A stretch of DNA of 64,000 nt. Origin: Verrucomicrobia bacterium S94. Its GTDB lineage: Bacteria > Verrucomicrobiota > Kiritimatiellia > Kiritimatiellales > Pontiellaceae. The translations under genes and the position numbers were made by a program. Where the stretch lies: contig CP036201.1 in the NCBI GenBank assembly GCA_004299845.1, positions 3,162,001 to 3,226,000 of the forward strand, in the 5' to 3' direction. The notes beneath the pieces were generated by a model. That model did no database searches and was not told where the DNA came from. It was given only the letters and a program-made list of their open reading frames with translations. Below are positions 52,677-59,355 of this stretch, piece by piece; positions within the stretch are counted from its first letter, which is position 1; each line of letters starts with the position of its first letter.

Positions 52677-53015
52677 TTAATGATCACACGCATTGCTTCC
52701 GGGAACCAGTTCGCCCCCCAGCCATGCTTCTGCAACGGCCCGGGGCTCCCCGGACGGCGCCCCCACGATGGTTTCGATATTATTCTGGGCAAACAGCTGC
52801 TGCGCTCGCGATCCCATACCCCCGGCAATAATCGCCGTGGCTCCCTGCTCAGCCAGCCAGGCCGGCAGAACCCCCGGCTCATGTGGCGGCGGCACCAGTT
52901 CGGTGCTGGCCGTAATCGTCTTTTTCTCCGGATCAACATCCAGCAGAGTGAACACTTCGCAGTGTCCGAAGTGCATACACAGTTTTCCTTCTGCAGTAGG
53001 TATTGCAATTTTCAT
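52677..53015 (-). CDS. NifX/NifB-C-like (dinitrogenase iron-molybdenum cofactor family) protein
   Basis: 112 aa. Family pattern KIAIPTAEGKLCMHFGHCEVFTLLDV, then ATAIIAGGMGSRAQQLFAQNNIETIVGA. Small proteins of this fold bind Fe-S or Mo-Cu-S clusters; the Desulfovibrio orange protein (Orp) is an example encoded beside Mrp-type ATPases. It is the last gene of the operon and follows the Mrp ATPase. Confidence 0.88.
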   Translation of the reverse strand: MKIAIPTAEGKLCMHFGHCEVFTLLDVDPEKKTITASTELVPPPHEPGVLPAWLAEQGATAIIAGGMGSRAQQLFAQNNIETIVGAPSGEPRAVAEAWLGGELVPGSNACDH

Positions 53016-53033
53016 GATAATGTCCCTTTGTGG

Positions 53034-53924
53034 TTATAATTCATTTTTTCCCGAAAGCTTCTTAACCCGGCCGTTTTCCACCCTGTCCGCGGTACAGTGC
53101 TGTTCGAGCTTCAGAAGAGGTTCGATAATGTCATTAAGCAGCCGCGCGGTTTCGGAAGCGGCATGACTCTGAATAAAGGGCCGGCCCGAATCGCACGCTC
53201 TGCCAACCGCCGGATCAATCGGAATTTTTCCAAGAAAAGGTACCCCGAAATCCGCCGCCATGGATTCGCCACCGCCGGAAAGAAAAATATCCACCACTTC
53301 ACCGCATTTCGGGCAGGTGAAACCGCTCATATTCTCCACAATACCCAGTACCGGCATAGACAGTTTTTCACAGAAGCGCAGCGATTTCCGCACATCCACT
53401 GCGGCCACCTGCTGCGGCGTTGTCACAATCACCGCGCCGGACGGCTCCTCAATCAGCTGACAGATCGACAACGGTTCATCGCCCGTACCGGGCGGACAGT
53501 CGACAATCAGATAATCCAGCTCACCCCATTCAACATCGCCGAGAAACTGCCGGATAACCCCCATTTTCATGGGACCGCGCCAGATAAACGGATTATCGGC
53601 ATCTTCACACAGAAAACCCACCGACATCACCTTCAGGCTTCCGGCATAAACCGGCTGAATCGCTTCGTCGGTCCCCGTCAGCAGAAGCGGACCGATCCCG
53701 AGCATCGTCGGAACACTGGGACCATGAATATCAACATCCAGCAGACCGACACGCCGGCCGGCTTCCGCCAGCGCAACCGCCAGATTTACCGCCACGGTAC
53801 TTTTCCCGACACCGCCTTTGCCGGACAACACGCAGATTTTATGCTTCACCCGCGCCATACGGTCATTGATTTTCCGGCGTTCTTCTTCCGGATTATGCGG
53901 AGGTTTCGCAGCGCATTCACTCAT
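53034..53924 (-). CDS. Mrp/NBP35-type iron-sulfur cluster carrier ATPase
   Basis: 296 aa. Deviant Walker A SGKGGVGKSTVAVNLA, DVDIHGPSVPTMLG switch, VDCPPGTGDEP, and the CxxC of FTCPKCG that bridges an Fe-S cluster in the dimer. The ApbC/Mrp branch carries or inserts Fe-S clusters. GGAGAAAG ribosome site; the start overlaps the MBL-hydrolase stop by 8 nt. Confidence 0.93.
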   Translation of the reverse strand: MSECAAKPPHNPEEERRKINDRMARVKHKICVLSGKGGVGKSTVAVNLAVALAEAGRRVGLLDVDIHGPSVPTMLGIGPLLLTGTDEAIQPVYAGSLKVMSVGFLCEDADNPFIWRGPMKMGVIRQFLGDVEWGELDYLIVDCPPGTGDEPLSICQLIEEPSGAVIVTTPQQVAAVDVRKSLRFCEKLSMPVLGIVENMSGFTCPKCGEVVDIFLSGGGESMAADFGVPFLGKIPIDPAVGRACDSGRPFIQSHAASETARLLNDIIEPLLKLEQHCTADRVENGRVKKLSGKNEL

Positions 53925-54834
53925 CGTTCTTTCTCCACCTCATGTTAAAACCGGCGAAACCGGATATAATTTCTGCATCGAGATGATCCCTGAAACAGTT
54001 CACCGCCGCCTCTCCGGTACAGTGACACGGAACCATAAAGGCCGGAGCAAATTCCCGAAGGGCCCCGACCGTCGCGGCCAACCGCTCTTCCGTCGCGCTT
54101 TTCAGATGAAGTCCGCCGATAATACCGAGAACCGGTTTTCCGCCGGTCGTATCTCTTATGTAGTCGAGCGTGTTAATCAGACCGGAATGGCAGCATCCGC
54201 ACACCACCAGTAATCCATCGGGAGTCTCAATCCACATCGCCATATCATCCCTGATCGGATCCGGCCGCAGCCCTTCCCGATCACAGAAAAAAGGCCCGCC
54301 CGTATCCTCCAGTGTATGGGAACGTGGAATCGGACCGGTCAATCCAACTCCGGGCGCAATTTCCATCGGTTCCCGGACCCAGTGCAGATGCGAATCCGTC
54401 AGATTCGCCACCAGCAGCCGCTGTTCCGCAGGCATGGAAATCTCTTTCGGATCCCGCCCCGGATAAATACTGAAACGTTCACTGAAAATTTTCGGATGGC
54501 CATACACCTGAATCTCAGGATTTTCCCCAAGTACCACATCAACTGCACCCGTATGGTCATAATGACCGTGACTCAGCACAAAAATATCCGCATCCGCCAG
54601 CTCGAATCCGCATGCCTCCGCATTCTGCTCCAGCGCATGGCCCTGTCCCGTATCCATCAGAATTTTTTTACCGCCCGCGTCAATCTGCACCGAAAAGCCA
54701 TGCTCGACCATCAGCCCCTCCGCCGCTGTATTATCGACCAGAATCCGAAGCCCCCGGAATGTACCGCCCGATTGCCCGTTCCAGAAAAAAGATTCGCTTT
54801 GGAGTGTGCCCGTTGGAGGTTTACGAGGTGACAT
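53917..54834 (-). CDS. MBL-fold metallo-hydrolase (COG1237 type)
   Basis: 305 aa from the ATG at 54834, inside the end of the upstream ATPase gene. Metal motif LSHGHYDHTGA (HxHxDH), then CGCCHSGLINTLDY and the final PCHCTGEAA. Members are often encoded with Mrp/MinD-like ATPases in anaerobes. The substrate is unknown; the fold is related to ribofuranosylaminobenzene phosphate synthase-like hydrolases. Confidence 0.88.
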   Translation of the reverse strand: MSPRKPPTGTLQSESFFWNGQSGGTFRGLRILVDNTAAEGLMVEHGFSVQIDAGGKKILMDTGQGHALEQNAEACGFELADADIFVLSHGHYDHTGAVDVVLGENPEIQVYGHPKIFSERFSIYPGRDPKEISMPAEQRLLVANLTDSHLHWVREPMEIAPGVGLTGPIPRSHTLEDTGGPFFCDREGLRPDPIRDDMAMWIETPDGLLVVCGCCHSGLINTLDYIRDTTGGKPVLGIIGGLHLKSATEERLAATVGALREFAPAFMVPCHCTGEAAVNCFRDHLDAEIISGFAGFNMRWRKNDE

Positions 54835-55705
54835 GACAACACTCCTCAGCGAAAAGCTGTTTTTGAATGGTTTCCCAGATTTCGCGTACTGCCCGGGCGG
54901 CAGCGCCATCGGAACTCTCGACCAGTGCCCGGGCATTGACCTGAGCATCAGTCACTGCCGCATCATATGGAATACGACCGACCGGCACCGCCTTCATCGA
55001 TTTCGCCAGCGCCTCAATCCGTGAAGTCATTTTCGGGTTAATATCCCACTTGTTCACACAAATCATTGCCGGAATCCGGAAGTGGGTAATCAACTGAAGC
55101 ACCCGCTCAAGATCGTGCTCTCCGGAAAGAGTCGGTTCGGTAACCACCAGTACAGCATCCGCACCGGTAATGGAAGCAATCACCGGACAGCCGATGCCCG
55201 GAGAGCCGTCAACCAGCACCACCGTGGCCTTTTCTTTTTCCGCTATTTTCCGGATTTCAGAACGCAGCAGACTTACCAACTTGCCGGAATTCTCGGCCCC
55301 GGGGTGCATCCGTGCATGTACCATGGAACCGTGCCGCGTCTTTGAACGATGCCAGACTCCGCATTCCTGTTCCGGAAAATCAATGGCTTGTTCCGGACAG
55401 AACTCCACACACGCGCCGCAGCCCTCGCACGCCATCACATCCACATTAAAATCCTTAATCGCATCGAAACGGCAGACCGCCATACATAGACCGCATTGCA
55501 TACAGTCTCCGGACCGTATTTCAGCCAGATGACCGCTTACAAAGTTTTCCGATGTCTGAATTTCGGGTTGCAGAATCAGATGCAGATCGGCGGCATCAAC
55601 ATCGCAGTCCGCCAGCACCGGATGTACCGCAAGGGCCGCGAAAGAGGCCGTAATACTGGTTTTCCCCGTGCCCCCTTTCCCACTGATAATCACTAATTCC
55701 TTCAT
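54821..55705 (-). CDS. MinD/Mrp-like ATPase with inserted 4Fe-4S ferredoxin domain (paralogue 1)
   Basis: 294 aa. Walker A SGKGGTGKTSITASFA, then ferredoxin motifs CMQCGLCMAVCRFDAI and CEGCGACVEFCPEQAI at about 65-110, then VDGSPGIGCPVIASI. Such ferredoxin-ATPases are found in the Orp complexes of Desulfovibrio. ATP-driven cluster assembly or electron transfer is inferred. It overlaps its paralogue upstream by 4 nt. Confidence 0.92.
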   Translation of the reverse strand: MKELVIISGKGGTGKTSITASFAALAVHPVLADCDVDAADLHLILQPEIQTSENFVSGHLAEIRSGDCMQCGLCMAVCRFDAIKDFNVDVMACEGCGACVEFCPEQAIDFPEQECGVWHRSKTRHGSMVHARMHPGAENSGKLVSLLRSEIRKIAEKEKATVVLVDGSPGIGCPVIASITGADAVLVVTEPTLSGEHDLERVLQLITHFRIPAMICVNKWDINPKMTSRIEALAKSMKAVPVGRIPYDAAVTDAQVNARALVESSDGAAARAVREIWETIQKQLFAEECCHVTS

Positions 55706-56535
55706 AACATCGCCTTTAATTTTTCAGGAACAGCCCGCAGTGTTTCATTCAGTCCGGGCATCACCGAATTGATGGATTCGCCACGGGAATAGGCCTCGGC
55801 CGCACGGCGGTCTTCCGGAACCTCGACCAGCAGCGGAATCCCCTCAGCCTCACAATACGTGCGAATCGGATGCGCTTCGTCAGTCACCCGGTTTACGGCC
55901 ACTCCGAATGGAACCCCCAGATCGCGAATAGTTTCCACCGCCAGCTTCAGATCGTGCAGACCGAACGGCGTCGGCTCGGTTACCAATATCGCGGCATCAC
56001 ACGCCTTCACCGCCGTTACATACGGACAGGATGTCCCCGGCGGACAGTCCACAATCGTAAGGCCATCCGGCGAAGCGTGCTCCAGCGTTTTACGGATGAG
56101 CGGCGGCGACATCGCCTGCCCCACATCGAGCCGACCCGAAACAAAACGGACATGATCCCGCCGGCCGGTTTCAATCTGCCCGATCGGCTCTTCTATTTCT
56201 TTAAGCGCTCCGGTCGGACAGATCCGGATACAGGCCCCGCAACTGTGACAGAGCTCATTAAAAACCAGCGTCTTTTTGCCTACGCTCACCACCGCATTGA
56301 ACCGGCATACCCGTGCACATTCACCGCACCCGGTACACACCGCTGAATCAACAGCCGGTACAGGTCGGCAGACCTGTTCCCGGCTTTCAATTTCCGGACG
56401 GATAAAAAAATGACTGTTCGGCTCCTCCACATCGCAGTCGAGGAGCGTGACCTCCTCCTGCACGGCAAACGCCATTGCACAGGAGAGGGTCGTTTTACCC
56501 GTTCCGCCTTTTCCGGATGCCACGGCAATTTTCAT
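55702..56535 (-). CDS. MinD/Mrp-like ATPase with inserted 4Fe-4S ferredoxin domain (paralogue 2)
   Basis: 277 aa from the ATG at 56535, which overlaps the previous stop (TAATG). Walker A SGKGGTGKTTLSCAMA, ferredoxin Cys clusters CTGCGECARVCRFNAV and CHSCGACIRICPTGAL, then VDCPPGTSCPYVTAV. It was likely paired by gene duplication with the next gene and may form a heterodimer with it. Confidence 0.92.
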   Translation of the reverse strand: MKIAVASGKGGTGKTTLSCAMAFAVQEEVTLLDCDVEEPNSHFFIRPEIESREQVCRPVPAVDSAVCTGCGECARVCRFNAVVSVGKKTLVFNELCHSCGACIRICPTGALKEIEEPIGQIETGRRDHVRFVSGRLDVGQAMSPPLIRKTLEHASPDGLTIVDCPPGTSCPYVTAVKACDAAILVTEPTPFGLHDLKLAVETIRDLGVPFGVAVNRVTDEAHPIRTYCEAEGIPLLVEVPEDRRAAEAYSRGESINSVMPGLNETLRAVPEKLKAML

Positions 56536-56897
56536 TATACCCAATGGCCTTCCACGTTAGCTTCCTCCGCCGGTTGCAATTCACCTTTCCGCAACTGCTC
56601 AACCGCCTTCGATACCACCGTGTTTTCGCACGTAAAGACCTTAACCCCTGCCGCATCAAGCACGGCAAACGCTTTAGGCCCGCAGTTTCCGGTAATCACT
56701 GCATCAACCTGCTCTTCACATACACAGGCGGCGGACTGAATACCCGCCCCCTGTGCAGCATTCAGGTTCTGCTTATTCTCCTTCAGCGAAAACGTTCCTG
56801 TTTCTGTATCGTAAATCAGGAAACGCGGCGCGCGCCCGAAACGGGTATCCACGGGCGCGCTGAGATTTTCGCCGGATGTACTGATGGCAATCTTCAT
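56535..56897 (-). CDS. NifX/Orp-like iron-molybdenum cofactor family protein
   Basis: 120 aa. Starts KIAISTSGENLSAPVDTRFGRAPRFLIYD; the CEEQVDAVITGNCGPKAFAVL segment is the cofactor-family core. It is the second NifX-like protein in the cluster. TAATG coupling to the downstream ATPase and an ATGA overlap with the upstream DUF5320 gene suggest a tightly balanced complex. Confidence 0.9.
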   Translation of the reverse strand: MKIAISTSGENLSAPVDTRFGRAPRFLIYDTETGTFSLKENKQNLNAAQGAGIQSAACVCEEQVDAVITGNCGPKAFAVLDAAGVKVFTCENTVVSKAVEQLRKGELQPAEEANVEGHWV

Positions 56898-57091
56898 TGC
56901 CCGGCCCCATTCCGTCCATTGCCTCTCATGCCCATTCCCCGTCCACCGCCACAGCGGTTTCCACGTCGCATCGCCCGGCCCAGCCGTGTGGTCTGCTGAC
57001 CGCGTGCAGCGCCATTGTTCGTGCAGTTTCCTGCACCTCGTCCAGTCATCGGGCCCTCACCATTGGGGCCTGTTCCATTTCTATTCGGCAT
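56894..57091 (-). CDS. DUF5320-type Gly/Arg/Asn-rich small protein
   Basis: 65 aa from the ATG at 57091 (AAAGGAGG upstream). The start MPNRNGTGPNGEGPMTGRGAGNC is the hallmark of the DUF5320 family, regularly encoded beside NifX-like and Mrp-like genes. Low-complexity, basic and probably disordered. It overlaps DUF134 by 11 nt and the NifX-like gene by ATGA. Confidence 0.85.
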   Translation of the reverse strand: MPNRNGTGPNGEGPMTGRGAGNCTNNGAARGQQTTRLGRAMRRGNRCGGGRGMGMRGNGRNGAGQ

Positions 57092-57461
57092 CTTGTGCCT
57101 CCTTTGCGTTTGGTTGTTCACATACACCCCGCCGCCGGCGTCGTTGCCCTTTTCTGCAGCAGGTTTTCCCGCGAATCACAACCGCCCCGCCTTCCATTCG
57201 GATCGCTTTTCCATTTACTAACGCATCAGCAACTTTCCCCCGCGCCGATGTAAGGATCCGCCCGACTGTCTGCCGGGAAATATTCATCCGTTCTGCGACC
57301 TGTTCCTGATACAATCCTTCATGATCCGCCAGTCGGATCGCCTCAATCTCATCGAAAGAAAGTACAACTTCGCCAATCTCGCTCATGCGTACCCCCGCCG
57401 GCTTAAACCAGGTCAGATCAGGCATATGTTCAATTTCGCGAATATTTTCAGGTCTCGGCAT
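57081..57461 (-). CDS. DUF134 family HTH protein
   Basis: 126 aa. Starts MPRPENIREIEHMPDLTWFKPAGV, then a sigma-like HTH (LSFDEIEAIRLADHEGLYQEQVAERMNISRQTVGRIL), and a basic Cys-containing tail (KTCCRKGQRRRRRGVC). Presumed transcription regulator of this operon, of which it is the first gene. A palindrome at 57485-57500 could be its site. Confidence 0.9.
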   Translation of the reverse strand: MPRPENIREIEHMPDLTWFKPAGVRMSEIGEVVLSFDEIEAIRLADHEGLYQEQVAERMNISRQTVGRILTSARGKVADALVNGKAIRMEGGAVVIRGKTCCRKGQRRRRRGVCEQPNAKEAQDAE

Positions 57462-57484
57462 CTATCAGTCTCCTTGGCCAGGAT

Positions 57485-57500
57485 ATGAGCATATGCCCAT
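57485..57500 (-). promoter_or_regulatory. Near-perfect palindrome upstream of DUF134, candidate operator
   Basis: ATGAGCATATGCCCAT is symmetric at 14 of 16 positions (GCATATGC core), 24 bp before the DUF134 start codon. It is probably bound by the HTH regulator of the cluster. The remaining 57501-57600 holds no gene. Confidence 0.4.
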
Positions 57501-57600
57501 TACTTGCTCAAGCAAAAATGCGGGTTATTTTGCCCGTATTTAAATGCCGCTGATCGCGATCAACACTTTTCAGCACGACCCACCTCATCGAAAACGACGG

Positions 57601-57996
57601 TCAATGACTGAAAAACTTCGGCCGCCAGCCCTTCACTTTGCCGGACTTATAACTTTCGACCGCCGCATGAATGGTCTCCGCCGCCAGATCCGCGCAATGA
57701 AAATGATCCTCCGGAATCGGATCACACTGCCGCAGCACGTCCACCCCGGTCATCGATTCCGCTTCGGCAACCGTCATGCCCTCCGACATACAGATCGCCG
57801 TCGAACAACAGTGCTTTGAATAGCCGCATCCGTCCGTGAGAAAGGAACTCTTTCGAATTTTACCCCCATCAATCCGCAGCCAGACCTCAACCGTATCGCC
57901 GCACTCACCGTGCACTTTTGCATGGCCGTTTGCATCGCGCATCGGCCCGAAACGCTTTGCGCGCTCCTCGAGCTGTTTAATGATATCTTCGTACAT
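57601..57996 (-). CDS. NifU/IscU-like iron-sulfur scaffold protein
   Basis: 131 aa from the ATG at 57996 (AGGAGGG upstream). Cysteines typical of the scaffold lie in HGECGDTVEVWL, DGCGYSKHCCSTA and DHFHCADLAAETI. It offers a site for cluster assembly and probably supplies the downstream Mrp-type carriers. It is followed by the DUF134 operon in the same direction. Confidence 0.88.
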   Translation of the reverse strand: MYEDIIKQLEERAKRFGPMRDANGHAKVHGECGDTVEVWLRIDGGKIRKSSFLTDGCGYSKHCCSTAICMSEGMTVAEAESMTGVDVLRQCDPIPEDHFHCADLAAETIHAAVESYKSGKVKGWRPKFFSH

Positions 57997-58115
57997 ATGC
58001 CCTCCTGAAGAGCTGAAGCGCCGAATCAAAACGCCAGCTCCCGATCAGGTCAATAAAATACGGTACATATTATACGGATTAACAGAATGGCCGGTAATTG
58101 ACCGGGATATTAATT

Positions 58116-58133
58116 CATACATTTAAATGTATG
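58116..58133. promoter_or_regulatory. 18-bp perfect palindrome, operator candidate 1
   Basis: CATACATTTAAATGTATG, upstream of the scaffold gene (start 57996). It shares the CATACATT...AATGTATG arms with the palindrome 59 bp away, so a dimeric repressor or activator binding two sites is likely. Confidence 0.5.
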
Positions 58134-58170
58134 ATATCGTAAAAATCTTTTAATACAGGCATAGCATATT

Positions 58171-58196
58171 ATTTCATACATTATAATGTATGAAAT
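58171..58196. promoter_or_regulatory. 26-bp perfect palindrome, operator candidate 2
   Basis: It is symmetric about 58183/58184 with arms ATTTCATACATTA and its complement. It lies 35 bp after the bioB stop and 175 bp before the scaffold gene start. A bioB terminator is less likely because no T-run follows. Confidence 0.5.
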
Positions 58197-58230
58197 AAGT
58201 TTCTCAGCGAAACCAATCCTGACCTTCTTT

Positions 58231-59193
58231 TTAAACCGGTTCGACAGCCAGGTTAAGCCGTTCGATCATCTCCAGATCGGATTCATACTGCGAACCGGCA
58301 ACGGTCAGGTAATTCCCCGTCATCAGACCGTTAGCCCCGGCGGCAAACAGTTCTGACTGCCGGTCACCGAGAATATGTGCACGGCCACCGCAGATACGCA
58401 GTGTCACATCGGGAAGAAGAAAGCGGTACACCGCAATAATCCTCAATGCCTCCGCCGCGCTCAGCGGCTTCTGACGTTTCAATGGCGTGCCCGGATGCGC
58501 ATAAAGAAAGTTGATCGGGACTGAATCAACACCGAGTTCCCGCAGGGCGATAGCCAGATCAATCCGGTCTTCCCAGCGCTCCCCCATGCCGAACAACCCC
58601 CCGCTGCAGACGTTCAACCCGGCGGCCTGTGCCGCCTTTACCGTCTCCAGCCGCTGTTTCCAGCTCTGGGTCGTGCAGATTTCGGCATAAAAATTTTCCG
58701 ATGTTTCCATATTATGGTGAAAACGCGTAACACCCGATGCCTTCAGCATGGCGAGCTCTTCCGGCGTCAGACGGCCCAGCGACGCGCAAACCGCCGTTTT
58801 CTCTCCACCGCCGATTTTTCTGACTACACCGGCCAGCTCTTTCAACTCCGTGGTTGAAAGCTTGCCGCCGCTGGTCACAACTCCGCATTTGCGATTACCG
58901 TCCTTGATATCCTCACGGATCTGATGTTCCAGGGTTCGGGAATCCATAAAGGGATAAACATCAATCTCAGTTGAATTATGTGCACTCTGGGAGCAGAACC
59001 GGCAATCCATATCGCACCTGCCGCTCTTGGCATTGATAATGGAGCACAGCTCGATGCTATTCCCGAAAAACGCTTTGCGGATCTCCGTCGCCGCCGCCAG
59101 CAGCTCGTTTTCATCCCATTCAACCAGCGCCAGCGCTTCATCCGCCGAGCAGCCGGTTCCGGAAATACACTTTTCTTTAACCTGATCGATCAT
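58231..59193 (-). CDS. bioB: Biotin synthase
   Basis: 320 aa from the ATG at 59193 (GAGGAAG upstream). Radical-SAM cluster ligands in CDMDCRFCSQSAHNST, then the 2Fe-2S ligands (CASLGRL, MFHHNMETS-like region, CSGGLFGMGE). It inserts sulfur into dethiobiotin and depends on Fe-S supply, which may explain its location beside the Fe-S scaffold genes. Divergent from dnaE; other bio genes are not in the window. Confidence 0.95.
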   Translation of the reverse strand: MIDQVKEKCISGTGCSADEALALVEWDENELLAAATEIRKAFFGNSIELCSIINAKSGRCDMDCRFCSQSAHNSTEIDVYPFMDSRTLEHQIREDIKDGNRKCGVVTSGGKLSTTELKELAGVVRKIGGGEKTAVCASLGRLTPEELAMLKASGVTRFHHNMETSENFYAEICTTQSWKQRLETVKAAQAAGLNVCSGGLFGMGERWEDRIDLAIALRELGVDSVPINFLYAHPGTPLKRQKPLSAAEALRIIAVYRFLLPDVTLRICGGRAHILGDRQSELFAAGANGLMTGNYLTVAGSQYESDLEMIERLNLAVEPV

Positions 59194-59271
59194 GACTTCC
59201 TCAAATAAAGCCGAAAATTTAACCACGAAAGTCATTCAGAACGAAGGGAGATTGCGTCCGAATTAGAAAAG

Positions 59272-59345
59272 TTCCAACCATTGGAAGTTTGTTCTGGGAA
59301 TCCCCTGAACCGAAATTTATCTTAATCGTTTTCCAACCTCTGGAG
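59272..59345. promoter_or_regulatory. Two TTCCAA-N3-TTGGAA type motifs between bioB and dnaE
   Basis: TTCCAACCATTGGAA (59272-59286) and TTCCAACCTCTGGAG (59331-59345). The second contains the dnaE ribosome site. Similar motifs occur before other genes in the window (38046, 52477, 20601, 30400). Confidence 0.4.
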
Positions 59346-59355
59346 GCCTTTTTCC

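Noticed and set aside
58171-58196. 26-bp palindrome as a bioB terminator
   Set aside because: AT-rich arms with no following T-run on the minus strand, and it shares its arms with a second palindrome, which fits an operator better.
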